DNA of 64,000 nucleotides from Paenibacillus sp. P25 (GTDB lineage Bacteria; Bacillota; Bacilli; Paenibacillales; NBRC-103111): the NCBI GenBank assembly GCA_024704175.1, contig CP085629.1, positions 4,588,001 through 4,652,000 of the forward strand, in the 5' to 3' direction. Positions 56,559-64,000 of this stretch are shown here, piece by piece (within the stretch, counting starts at the first letter, position 1; each line of letters starts with the position of its first letter). The translations under genes were made by a program, and so were the position numbers. The notes beneath the pieces are model-generated. The model worked only from the letters and a program-made list of their open reading frames with translations. It did not search any database and was not told the DNA's origin.

Positions 56559-57818
56559 GCAGTTCCATTCCTGACATAGGGCGGACGATTGATGCCATTT
56601 GGCGAATCGAGTCCCCCAAATTAATCGCCGGATTAACGAGAATGGTCCAGGATGTGGGGCTGGCGGAAGACCTGGCACAGGATGCCCTGGTGATTGCGCT
56701 TGAGCGCTGGCCGGCGTCGGGAATCCCGGACAATCCGGGAGCATGGCTCATGACGACAGCGAAGCGGCGCGCCATCGATCTGCTGCGAAGAAACAAGCTT
56801 CGAGACCGAAAATACGAAGAGATGACCCGCGGCGCCGAATTGTATACGGAAGAAGATATGGATCGCCACATGGACGGGGGAGATCGGTGACGATCTCCTG
56901 CGTCTCATCTTCATGACCTGTCATCCGGTATTGTCTCAGGAGGCAAGGGTAGCGCTCACGCTAAGGTTGTTATGCGGGCTTACGACGGATGAGATCGCCC
57001 GAGCGTTTCTGGCGGCCGAAGCGACGATTGCACAGCGAATCGTGCGGGCGAAGCGCACCCTTAGCGCCAAGAAGGTTCCCTTCGAGGTTCCCGAAGGAGA
57101 GGAATTGAAGGAGCGTTTGGCTACGGTTCTGGAGGTCATTTATTTAATGTTCAATGAAGGCTATTCGGCAACTGCGGGCGAACATTGGATCCGGCCGCTT
57201 CTTTGCCAGGAAGCGCTAAGGCTCGGCCGCATGCTGGCGGAGATTGCGCCTGCCGAACCCGAAGTTCATGGGCTCGCGGCTTTAATGGAAATTCAATCCT
57301 CACGGCTGAAGACGAGGGTCGGAGCGGACGGAGAGCCGATCCTGCTCATGGACCAAAACCGGGCGAAGTGGGACCAGCTCTTGATCCGCCGCGGGCTTGC
57401 TGCCCTTCATCGTCGCCAGCAGTTAGGGAAGCCGTACGGTCCCTATGCGCTCCAGGCGACCATTGCCGTTTGCCACGCGAAAGCGGTGACGCCTGCGGAT
57501 ACGGACTGGGTCCGAATCGCCGCCCTGTACGAAGCTTTGTCGCGCGTCATGCCTTCGCCTGTCGTGGATTTGAACCGTGCGGTGGCGATATCCATGGCCT
57601 TCGGCCCGGCTTACGGCCTTCAAATCGTCGATGAATTAAACCAAGAGGCGTCGCTGTCCGCTTATCATCTTCTACCCAGCATTCGTGGCGATTTTTTGTA
57701 CAAATTGAACCGGTTCGAAGAAGCGCGCCTTGAGTTTGAACGGGCGGCCTCCTTGACGAGAAACAACCGCGAGCGGGATCTTCTGCTCGCACGCGCATCC
57801 GAATGCATGAATAAATAA
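56555..57818 (+). CDS. ECF42-type RNA polymerase sigma factor with TPR-like extension, one frameshift
   Basis: About 420 residues, twice a normal ECF sigma. Region 2: LTRMVQDVGLAEDLAQDALV, ALERWPASGIPDNPGAWLMT, AKRRAIDLLRRNKLRDRKY. A shift in a G-run near 56880 precedes region 4: LRLIFMTCHPVLSQEARVAL, LRLLCGLTTDEIARAFLAAE, AQRIVRAKRTLSAKKVPFEV. The last 230 residues are helical, TPR-like (DUF6596), with EHWIRPLLCQEALRLGRML and PSPVVDLNRAVAISMAFGPA. No anti-sigma is present. In ECF42 the extension and DGPF partners replace it. Promoters matching its known TGTCGA box lie around the cluster. Confidence 0.92.
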
Positions 57819-57835
57819 ATAAATTTTTTACTGGT

Positions 57836-57865
57836 TGTCGATCCCGCGCATTCGCGTTCGTCGTT
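57836..57865 (+). promoter_or_regulatory. ECF42-type promoter before the second YciI gene
   Basis: TGTCGA (57836-57841), 17 bases, CGTCGTT (57859-57865), 73 bases before the ATG at 57932. This fits the TGTCGA / CGWC promoter reported for ECF42. Confidence 0.75.
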
Positions 57866-57931
57866 CAGGTAGAGGCAGGTTAAAGGCAGGATGCTGCCAA
57901 ATCCGATCCCTGCCTGAAGGAGCGTGCTTTT

Positions 57932-58348
57932 ATGAGATATTTGCTGATATTCAAATCGACAGCATTTTCTGAAGCGGGCGTTAAATATGATCAAGATTTC
58001 GCGGCCCGCCGGGTGGCGTATACCAAGTCCCTTGCCAATGCAGGGATCCTGCTCGCTGATGAATCGCTGCTCCCAAGTTCGAGCGGGATAAGGATCGCGT
58101 TTCCGCCGGACGGGGGCGAGGCTAATGTGGCGACCGGACCATTTTCCCCGGAGAACGGCTTGATGGAAGGGTTTCTTATCATGGATGCTCGTTCCATGGA
58201 AGAAGCGACGGAGTGGGCGCTGAAGCTTCCCGTTCCCAAAGGGCGCGGTGAAGTGGCCATCGAGCTGCGCCAGCTGGCCGATCCGGTAGAAACCTATCAT
58301 GATCCTATCATCCTAGCGATGGAGACGAATTTACGCGAACATATTTAA
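57932..58348 (+). CDS. YciI/DGPF-family protein (second copy)
   Basis: 138 residues, intact. MRYLLIFKSTAFSEAGVKYD, LLADESLLPSSSGIRIAFPP, ATGPFSPENGLMEGFLIMD (GPF kept, Asp lost), MEEATEWALKLPVPKGRGEV and AIELRQLADPVETYHDP match the first copy along its length. Fold is ferredoxin-like; catalytic role unknown. AAGGAG precedes the ATG. Own ECF42-type promoter. Confidence 0.9.
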   Translation: MRYLLIFKSTAFSEAGVKYDQDFAARRVAYTKSLANAGILLADESLLPSSSGIRIAFPPDGGEANVATGPFSPENGLMEGFLIMDARSMEEATEWALKLPVPKGRGEVAIELRQLADPVETYHDPIILAMETNLREHI

Positions 58349-58371
58349 ATATGCAAAATTTTTTTGAAGGC

Positions 58372-58401
58372 TGTCGATTTGGTCGGTTAGCATTCGTCGT
58401 T
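58372..58401 (+). promoter_or_regulatory. ECF42-type promoter before the PhnB-like gene
   Basis: TGTCGA (58372-58377), 17 bases, CGTCGTT (58395-58401), 42 bases before the ATG at 58437. Confidence 0.75.
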
Positions 58402-58436
58402 AAAGTGAAAACCCAAAAAAACTTGAGAGGTTGTTG

Positions 58437-58835
58437 ATGAACATGGCAGCAAAGCTGGTTCCTTATTTGATGTCGGAGAATGCAAGAGCGCAAGCGGAAT
58501 TTTATAAAAATGCACTGAGCGGTGAAATACATTTTGTCAAAACGCTGGGTGAAGTTCCGGGGACGCCTGAAGCGGCCAAAGATAAAGTGATGCATCTGGT
58601 CCTCACGGTAGCTGGAGAAAATACGTTATTCCTGTCCGACGCTTTCCAACCTGCGGAAGGCGACCGGAATATGAGCCTTTCCCTAACCTTTGACGACGAA
58701 GCGGAAGCGCGTAATGCTTATACGAAACTCGGCGAAGAAGGAACGATCAAGTTCCCGTTCGAACAACAGCCTTGGGGGGCTTACTACGGGGAAGTCGTGG
58801 ATCGCTATGGCGTCACGTGGAAAATCGTAAAATAG
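58437..58835 (+). CDS. PhnB-like VOC-family protein
   Basis: 132 residues, intact. KLVPYLMSENARAQAEFYKN, LGEVPGTPEAAKDKVMHLVL, GENTLFLSDAFQPAEGDRNM, MSLSLTFDDEAEARNAYTKL, WGAYYGEVVDRYGVTWKI are PhnB-type (glyoxalase fold) signatures. ATG 58437 has GAGAGG 6 bases before. VOC genes of this type commonly belong to ECF42 loci. Function unknown. Confidence 0.9.
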   Translation: MNMAAKLVPYLMSENARAQAEFYKNALSGEIHFVKTLGEVPGTPEAAKDKVMHLVLTVAGENTLFLSDAFQPAEGDRNMSLSLTFDDEAEARNAYTKLGEEGTIKFPFEQQPWGAYYGEVVDRYGVTWKIVK

Positions 58836-58925
58836 TAAAATTCCGAATTACCAATACATATGGGAATGCATACTTACCGCTGGGGTGAAATAACTCCGTG
58901 TTGAAAAGGAGAACCGGCGCTTGGA

Positions 58926-59476
58926 CTATGAGTTCATTCCAAGCTCAGACGGTTCAGCCTCCAGCACTGCGACGGCTCGAACCGGGGAACCGTCGCCACA
59001 AACGATGCGCAGAGGAAATCCGTAAAACATAAAGTCAGCCCCGCCGGGAAGACGATCCAAACCCTGCGACCCCGTATACGTCACAATCCCAATACCCAAT
59101 AACGCCCGCTCCAATTCTTCAGACAGTTCGCCTCCTACGAAAGGTGGCTGAAGCGCAGCGAGTCGGCCAAAGCATTCAAGCCCGACGGATTCGGCGAAAA
59201 AAGCCCCCGGCCTTCCGGCCAAGTCGGGTCTTCGATCCGTACTACGCGGGATACTCCGAAAAATCGCTCCAAGGGTAGCTCATCCACTGTCGCGGCACCG
59301 GGGTGCATGTGTGAAGGCGCATCCACGTGGGTTCCGGTATGGGTACCCATCGAAAGCCGCCGCGGCTCCCAGGTGTGACACGTGTATGTGTGCGCTACCT
59401 TGACTTTCACCTCCGGATCGCCGGGATAAACGGGCATGCCGTCCGTAATTGGTAATGACAAATCAATCACTCTCAA
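58926..59476 (-). CDS. Cyclase-family (kynurenine formamidase-like) hydrolase, one frameshift
   Basis: About 183 residues. MRVIDLSLPITDGMPVYPGD, then SMGTHTGTHVDAPSHMHPG, which holds the zinc motif HxGTHxDxPxH of the cyclase family, and TVDELPLERFFGVSRVVRIE. A shift near 59150 leads to VGGELSEELERALLGIGIVT and FPLRIVCGDGSPVRAVAVLE. Members hydrolyse cyclic amides or formylkynurenine. Slightly short at the C-terminus compared with the family. No neighbour in tryptophan breakdown. Confidence 0.83.
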
Positions 59477-59570
59477 CCAGGCATCTCCTTTCCTGCAAAC
59501 TTTATGCAGTTCTGATAAAGAAAGAACCCTTCCTTGATCGGTGTTATGTGATGCCTCAACCTTCTTCGAA

Positions 59571-59852
59571 TTAGATCAACATCTTAGCTTCTGATTTTTC
59601 AACAAGTTCTATGTTCATATGCATGTAATTCAAATTCGAAAATGATTCTGGAACTCTATATATTTTAGGATCCATTTGTGTATATATATTTCTGTCTTCA
59701 TGTGAAGATTTTACTGTTAGAGTTACCCCATCTTCTTGCAGTACAGCAAAAATCTTATTATTAATCCGAAATGAAGGCTTCCCCCAATGCTCAACTTCAA
59801 TGGATTCAGGTAGAGAAAAGATAAATTTGCGAATCTCAGGGACCGTAATCAA
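59571..59852 (-). CDS. MmcQ/YjbR-family protein
   Basis: 93 residues. It starts at TTG 59852 (ITVPEIRKFIFSLPES), with GGAGG 8 bases before; the longer frame to 59963 has no site and no conserved residues. VEHWGKPSFRINNKIFAVLQ, GVTLTVKSSHEDRNIYTQM and PKIYRVPESFSNLNYMHMNI match the double-wing YjbR fold. The C-terminus ends earlier than usual and may be shifted. Markedly AT-rich. Function unknown. Confidence 0.8.
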   Translation of the reverse strand: MITVPEIRKFIFSLPESIEVEHWGKPSFRINNKIFAVLQEDGVTLTVKSSHEDRNIYTQMDPKIYRVPESFSNLNYMHMNIELVEKSEAKMLI

Positions 59853-60005
59853 AATGATTCCCTCCAAACATACATCATTTCCGAATGTATTCGCGAAATG
59901 ATTGAACTTTCCTGCCTTTTCGCAGAGCGAGGCCGCCGATCGATCCGATGGCGACCTCGTCATGTGTGTATTGAACTCGTTTCCGTTAGGTTAATCAACC
60001 TTTCA

Positions 60006-60878
60006 CTATAGATGTCTTAACTTTTCCGGATTGGCGACAGTATAGATCGCTTCGATCTTATGGTTTCGATAAGCAAAAGAATAAACATATTGAATCCCTT
60101 CATCCAAACGAATGCGGATTCCAGGGAGCCCATTCACCATGAGGAACGAGTACGTAAATTTACCCGCATGCATGTTGATCATATTTTGATGAAGCTTCAG
60201 CACTTGCTCAAACCCGACAACAGGCACTTGTGCCGCGCTTACTTTGCCGCCGCCGTCCGAGTAAAGCACAACATTCTCACTAACCAGTTCAAGAAGCTTC
60301 GTCGTATTTCCTTGCAACAGCGAATTCACAAACTCTTTAATCTTATCCTCCGCAATGGAAACCGACGGTTGTTGGTCCGGGACGAAATGGATGCTTTTTT
60401 TGGCACGGTGGAAAATTTGCCGGCAATTCGCACTGCTTTTCCCGACTATATCGGCAATCTCTTCAAAGGAATAATGAAAAATCTCTCGAAGAAGAAAAAC
60501 CGCCCTTTCCGTTGCACTCAATTGCTGCAGAAGCAGAAGATAAGCCGTGGAAATCGACTCCGCCCGCAAATACCTATTGGATGGATCGTCGTCCGAAGCC
60601 CCTTTTTCAATCAGGGGCTCCGGAAGCCATGGACCGACGTACATTTCCCGTTTTTTGGCTGACGAGCGCAGAAGATCAAGACAACGATTCGTTACGATTT
60701 TGTATAGGAATGCCCTTTCGTTACGGATTGTCCCAACGTCGTACATTCCGTCATAGCTCAAAAAAGCATCTTGTACGATATCTTCCGCATCCATGACGCC
60801 GCCGAGCATTCGATATGCTAACGAAAACAGCTCCGTTTTATGACGTTTATATAATTCCTCTGTGCTCATTAAAGGCAT
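60006..60878 (-). CDS. ECF41-type RNA polymerase sigma factor with SnoaL-like extension
   Basis: About 290 residues, intact. Region 2: ELYKRHKTELFSLAYRMLGG, VMDAEDIVQDAFLSYDGM and RAFLYKIVTNRCLDLLRSSA. Region 4: LLQQLSATERAVFLLREIFH, YSFEEIADIVGKSSANCRQI. The last 110 residues form an NTF2/SnoaL-like domain (KIKEFVNSLLQGNTTKLLEL, VSENVVLYSDGGGKVSAAQV) with the ECF41 Asp-Gly-Gly-Gly-Lys element. In ECF41 this extension controls activity in place of an anti-sigma. ATG 60878 (AGGAG 4 bases before) or 60869. The start overlaps the end of the oxidoreductase gene by about 30 bases, so the two are coupled. Confidence 0.93.
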   Translation of the reverse strand: MPLMSTEELYKRHKTELFSLAYRMLGGVMDAEDIVQDAFLSYDGMYDVGTIRNERAFLYKIVTNRCLDLLRSSAKKREMYVGPWLPEPLIEKGASDDDPSNRYLRAESISTAYLLLLQQLSATERAVFLLREIFHYSFEEIADIVGKSSANCRQIFHRAKKSIHFVPDQQPSVSIAEDKIKEFVNSLLQGNTTKLLELVSENVVLYSDGGGKVSAAQVPVVGFEQVLKLHQNMINMHAGKFTYSFLMVNGLPGIRIRLDEGIQYVYSFAYRNHKIEAIYTVANPEKLRHL

Positions 60879-62148
60879 TCCTCTCCTTACTCTCAAGGGA
60901 GAGCATGTGTTGTATGGCTCTTTTGGCACTTGCCGTCGCGGCATCAACCAATACTTCACCGTGCGACGCCCATTCTCCTGCTACATATAATCCTTGTATT
61001 TCCGGGACAGCGGGTCCGGGATTCTCATGACGTTTCATATGCATAAAGTCGTGACAAACCGTCATTTTAGGAAGGTATTGCTTGACAATCAATTCTTCCC
61101 GCCATCCCGGCTGCATCAAATCCAGCACGCCTTCCAGTTCTTGCAAATCTTTATCCGGGTCCGGTTCTTTCCCTTGGTACTTAATGAGCGAGATGACTTG
61201 TGCGCCATCGTCGCTTAGATAAGCCGCACGCGAATAATTGCTAAGAAGCACGGTCTGATCAATCCCGTAAGCAAATTGTTGTTTCGGTTTGGGAAGTCGT
61301 TTCAAGGCCACATCCAGGCAAGCCGCGGTGACCTCAATCGATTGTTCTTTCCAGGTATGAAGGGCGGTTTTTTCTGCAAAGGGCACCAACTCATTTGCGA
61401 TAGAAGGCGATGTGGCAAGGATAACATGGTACGTATCGATTTTCGATCCGTCTTCAAAGAGAACCTGCCGTACGATCCCACCCCGAGTATCGATGGACGA
61501 GACTTTGGCATTTGTTACAAACCGCACTCCCATATCGGTTGCCTTTTGCCGCAATTCCTCGATTAATTCGCCCCAGCCACGATCTAGGTACAACGCGCCT
61601 TTAAGGGCATTCTGCAGTTGTTTCAATACAGGACCCGCGGCTGGCAAATCCGGCCCGACCACATAACTGGCGGCACGAAGCAACGAATAAAAGATATTGC
61701 GCACCATGGGATCTCGCAAATTCCCTTCGACCCATTCGCGGATACTGATCCGGTCAAATTGACGAGTATCCGCTTTTTTAACTTTCATAAGACAGGAAGC
61801 AAACTCCATCTTTCCTTTCCAAGACAACAGCGGGGTCGTAAACAAGGATTGCATATCCGAAGGCAAGGTGTTCAATTTCCCTTTCCAAACGCCATAAGCG
61901 AACGATGAAGGACGCTTTCCTTTCAAAGTCAGCCCCAATTCCTGGAAAGTCGCATATGCATCTCCCTTATACAAGGAATGCGCGCCCAAATTGAAGTAAG
62001 CTCCTTTTTTCTTATTGGTAATGGCTCGGCCGCCTAAGCGATTCTGTTTTTCAATGACCACCGTTTGTTTCCCGGCTATGGCGGCGTAAATTGCTGCGGT
62101 TAAACCCGCAATCCCTCCACCAACTACGACCACATCAACCTTTTGCAT
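60847..62148 (-). CDS. Phytoene desaturase/amine oxidase-like FAD oxidoreductase (ECF41 target)
   Basis: 433 residues, intact. N-terminal VDVVVVGGGIAGLTAAIYAA and VVIEKQNRLGGRAITNKKKG form the GxGxxG and Arg-rich FAD motifs of the amine oxidase/carotenoid desaturase class; GLYVAGEWASHGEVLVDAAT near the end is the C-terminal FAD contact. ECF41 sigma factors are known to sit beside one oxidoreductase, epimerase or carboxymuconolactone decarboxylase gene that they control. An ECF41-type promoter (62181-62207) lies 33 bases before the ATG. Substrate unknown. Confidence 0.92.
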   Translation of the reverse strand: MQKVDVVVVGGGIAGLTAAIYAAIAGKQTVVIEKQNRLGGRAITNKKKGAYFNLGAHSLYKGDAYATFQELGLTLKGKRPSSFAYGVWKGKLNTLPSDMQSLFTTPLLSWKGKMEFASCLMKVKKADTRQFDRISIREWVEGNLRDPMVRNIFYSLLRAASYVVGPDLPAAGPVLKQLQNALKGALYLDRGWGELIEELRQKATDMGVRFVTNAKVSSIDTRGGIVRQVLFEDGSKIDTYHVILATSPSIANELVPFAEKTALHTWKEQSIEVTAACLDVALKRLPKPKQQFAYGIDQTVLLSNYSRAAYLSDDGAQVISLIKYQGKEPDPDKDLQELEGVLDLMQPGWREELIVKQYLPKMTVCHDFMHMKRHENPGPAVPEIQGLYVAGEWASHGEVLVDAATASAKRAIQHMLSLESKERNAFNEHRGII

Positions 62149-62180
62149 CGCTCATCATCCCTTCGCAATTTTACCCGTAT

Positions 62181-62207
62181 GACGGGGAAGGGATGTGAAG
62201 TGTGACA
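62181..62207 (-). promoter_or_regulatory. ECF41-type promoter of the oxidoreductase-sigma operon
   Basis: On the minus strand TGTCACA (62207-62201) is followed by exactly 16 bases and CGTC (62184-62181), the consensus known for ECF41. It drives both the oxidoreductase and, by read-through, the sigma gene. Confidence 0.85.
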
Positions 62208-62440
62208 GATACGCATAAAAATTTTAGGTGAATCTCTTCGCTTCACCACTATTTATGATACGGTTCACTTTGCATTACCTTGAATATTCCTGCCCTTTGT
62301 TGAACGAGGCGGCAGTTTATCCACGGCAATCTCGAACGCTCCCGCGCCTTCGCTTGGGCTACATCCTCCTCATTATATCCTTAAAAAGGAGCCCTATCTT
62401 ATTCAAAGCACTTTCCCGGCCTATCGCATCTTGGACTCGG

Positions 62441-63215
62441 CTATTTCTGGTTCAGCGGCTTATACGCGATCCGGTCGAACAGCCGGGGAAGAGCTGGTAC
62501 AGCTTCACGCCCGCCGCCGCGGTCAGCGGCAGGTTGATCTCCGGCTTGCGCCGCTCGATCGCCTCCACCACCTTCAGCGCCACCCGTTCGGGCTTCAGCA
62601 TAAACCATTTTACGTTCTTCACATAGTTGCCGCTCGGATCCGCCTTATCGAAGAACGGCGTATCGACCGGCCCTGGATTGACGGCCGTGACATAGACGCC
62701 CGTGCCGGTCAATTCTTGACGCAGGCGACTCGTGAGTCCCAGCACTGCATGCTTGGTTGCCGAGTAGCCGCTGGACTTGGGTGATCCGATCTTCCCCGCC
62801 ATCGACGCGATATTGACGATATGGCCGCTGCCCTGCTCCAGCATGTGAGGAAGCACCGCTTTTGTACAGCGGACCGTGCCCATGTAGTTGACTTCCATCA
62901 TGCCTTCAAATTCGGCAAGCGATGCCGTCACGAACGGCTCGAACACCCCATAGCCCGCATTGTTGATCAGAATATCGATCCTTCCGTACCGCTCCCGCAC
63001 CTCCTGCATCGAGGTCTCCACCTGCCCGGACGAAGTCACATCGAGCACCTGCGTACCGTGCCGGCCCTTCACGGCGGCGGCCGCCTCCTTCAGCTTGCGT
63101 TCATTGCGGGCCATCAGCACAGGTACCGCCCCCGCTCGGCCAGGAGCCTGGCGGTCATCAGTCCGATTCCTCCGGACGCGCCCGTGATAACCGCGATTTT
63201 TCCTTGAAGCGACAT
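62441..63215 (-). CDS. Short-chain dehydrogenase (SDR), two frameshifts
   Basis: About 257 residues. MSLQGKIAVITGASGGIGLM is the TGxxxGxG cofactor motif. A missing G in a run near 63129 precedes VPVLMARNERKLKEAAAAVK. ILINNAGYGVFEPF, VNIASMAGKIGSPKSSGYSA (Ser and Tyr) with TKHAVLGL (Lys) and VNPGPVDTPFF complete a classical SDR. A missing C near 62490 separates YQLFP from RLFDRIAYKPLNQK, stop at 62441. ATG 63215 has GGGAGG 7 bases upstream. Substrate unknown. Confidence 0.9.
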
Positions 63216-63270
63216 GATGCTTCCTCCCTTTACCCTTCACTTCATTCCATTGTAGCCCAGCGGCCCGCAA

Positions 63271-63297
63271 CAAAAAAGAGCTTCCGCTTCCGGAGGC
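63271..63297 (-). terminator. Terminator after cheX
   Basis: On the minus strand GCCTCCG-GAAG-CGGAAGC (one mismatch) is followed by TCTTTTTTG, 60 bases after the cheX stop. Confidence 0.65.
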
Positions 63298-63356
63298 ATC
63301 CCGCCCCGATCCGCTTCAGCTCTAACTGTATGTAAATTCCACCGTTTTGCAGTCTT

Positions 63357-63815
63357 CTATGCAATAAGCACCTGAATGTCCAATTCCCCGATCCCGTCCA
63401 TAATCAGCGGTATCGTGAGCGCCTTCGACGCCGTGAATCCCGCCGCATTGGCCGAATGCAGCACCTTCGGCGGCGTAATGTCCACGCGGACGCCCTGGTT
63501 GAACAGCATCGTACTGGCATTGCCGCTGATCATGTTGCCCAGCTCGGATATGGCACTCTTGCTCATCTCATCCAGCTCCGTTATGGAGAAGCCGCCCATC
63601 ATGGCCGAAACGACCCTCAAGGCAACGTCTTCATGCAGGCCGAACACGATATCTCCCTGCATCTGACCGGTCATGCCGATTTGAATCCAGATATATTTCT
63701 CAACAAAGATCACTTCTTTGATGCCCAATTGACCGGTAGACGGTCGAACATTCGCAACCTGTTCGATGACGGTTCTGGCGGACTCCAGGAATGGATTGAT
63801 CAATTCTGCCTTCAT
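63357..63815 (-). CDS. cheX: Chemotaxis protein CheX
   Basis: 152 residues, intact. CheX is a CheY-P phosphatase of the CheC/CheX/FliY group. MKAELINPFLESARTVIEQV, WIQIGMTGQMQGDIVFGLHE and the catalytic helix ELDEMSKSAISELGNMISGN (Glu and Asn of the ExxN pattern) are clear, followed by DITPPKVLHSANA. Cytoplasmic; shortens the CheY signal. ATG 63815 follows AAGGAG by 12 bases; the open frame further up (to 63881) lacks a site. No other chemotaxis gene in the window. Confidence 0.92.
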   Translation of the reverse strand: MKAELINPFLESARTVIEQVANVRPSTGQLGIKEVIFVEKYIWIQIGMTGQMQGDIVFGLHEDVALRVVSAMMGGFSITELDEMSKSAISELGNMISGNASTMLFNQGVRVDITPPKVLHSANAAGFTASKALTIPLIMDGIGELDIQVLIA

Positions 63816-63945
63816 AAAATGACCGGTCTCCTTTTCGACATAGGCCCTGTATCTAGGACCATTTTCATTCATTATACCCAATAATGCCGAACAAGTATAG
63901 AACCTTTGTCACTTTTTAGGAGAAAAGTTTTCAATTGGAATGCTA

Positions 63946-64000
63946 CTAACGTCCCGGAAGACTGGGATTATACATCATAATGGCGTGGTTCTCGGCCACC
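63946..64000 (-). CDS. Possible 3' end of a gene entering from the right edge
   Basis: Minus-strand codons from 63999 read VAENHAIMMYNPSLPGR and end with TAG at 63948-63946. The composition is protein-like but only 17 codons are seen, so the call is weak. No family can be named. Confidence 0.25.
   Translation of the reverse strand, partial: VAENHAIMMYNPSLPGR

Noticed and set aside
274-63215. Treating every shifted gene as a pseudogene
   Set aside because: Conservation on both sides of each shift, intact start and stop signals, and the repeated link with homopolymer runs point to sequence error. Only the RT remnant, the gene at 2329-2920, the duplicated gene ends and the IS3 copy show loss of sequence or internal damage.
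1-64000. tRNA, rRNA, riboswitch, CRISPR array, phage or replication origin
   Set aside because: I looked for tRNA ends, 16S/23S blocks, regular repeats with spacers, integrase-type phage genes and DnaA-box clusters and saw none that I could support.

Overview
The window looks like chromosomal DNA of a Paenibacillus-type Firmicute (order Bacillales). The signs are strong AGGAGG ribosome binding sites, frequent GTG/TTG starts, a LplA/LplB/LplC-style sugar ABC importer with a LacI regulator, an S-layer-homology protein, a stalk-domain (copper amine oxidase N-terminal-like) protein, YusU, a DUF1048/PadR operon, CheX, GreA and IlvA. No rRNA, tRNA, phage or CRISPR was seen. About half of the genes are broken by one or more single-base shifts, often in short runs of G, C, A or T, while both halves still read as intact conserved protein. 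This looks like uncorrected sequencing error far more than decay, so such genes are annotated over their full extent with the shift noted.

Layout. 1-4.5 kb: padR-DUF1048 operon, greA, remnants of a group II intron reverse transcriptase and of another gene, and an MFS exporter. 4.6-9.8 kb: AtoE-type short-chain fatty acid transporter, a 221-bp palindromic MITE-like element, an atypical SDR facing an MmyB-type regulator, and a repressor-controlled MFS exporter. 9.9-15.7 kb: ilvA, SLH-domain protein, membrane-anchored FAD oxidoreductase, oxalate decarboxylase-type bicupin. 15.8-25.4 kb: one leftward catabolic operon (LacI, solute-binding lipoprotein, two permeases, PHP phosphoesterase, EEP-fold phosphodiesterase, GH38/DUF5054-like hydrolase), whose enzymes imply an unusual substrate carrying both glycosidic and phosphoester bonds. 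25.6-27.5 kb: secreted stalk-domain protein.

27.6-36.9 kb is a patchwork: an AraC regulator and Fsr-type exporter, then a module of FAD monooxygenase, SnoaL-like protein, nitroreductase and ArsR-SRPBCC fusion, then a dead IS3 element. It is bordered by a second 3' end of the exporter and of its convergent alpha/beta hydrolase, so it lies between duplicated gene ends. 36.9-54.9 kb holds small metabolic and regulatory genes, MarR-EmrB and other MFS exporters, a DEAD-box helicase with a DEVD motif, several alpha/beta hydrolases and a PadR-controlled hydrolase.

55-62.2 kb carries two different ECF sigma factors with C-terminal extensions. The ECF42-like one sits among YciI/DGPF and PhnB-type genes. 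Three TGTCGA-N17-CGTC/CGTT promoters precede DUF998, the second YciI gene and the PhnB gene. The ECF41-like one follows a FAD oxidoreductase behind a TGTCACA-N16-CGTC promoter. These are two self-contained sigma regulons readable from the DNA. The window ends with an SDR and cheX.
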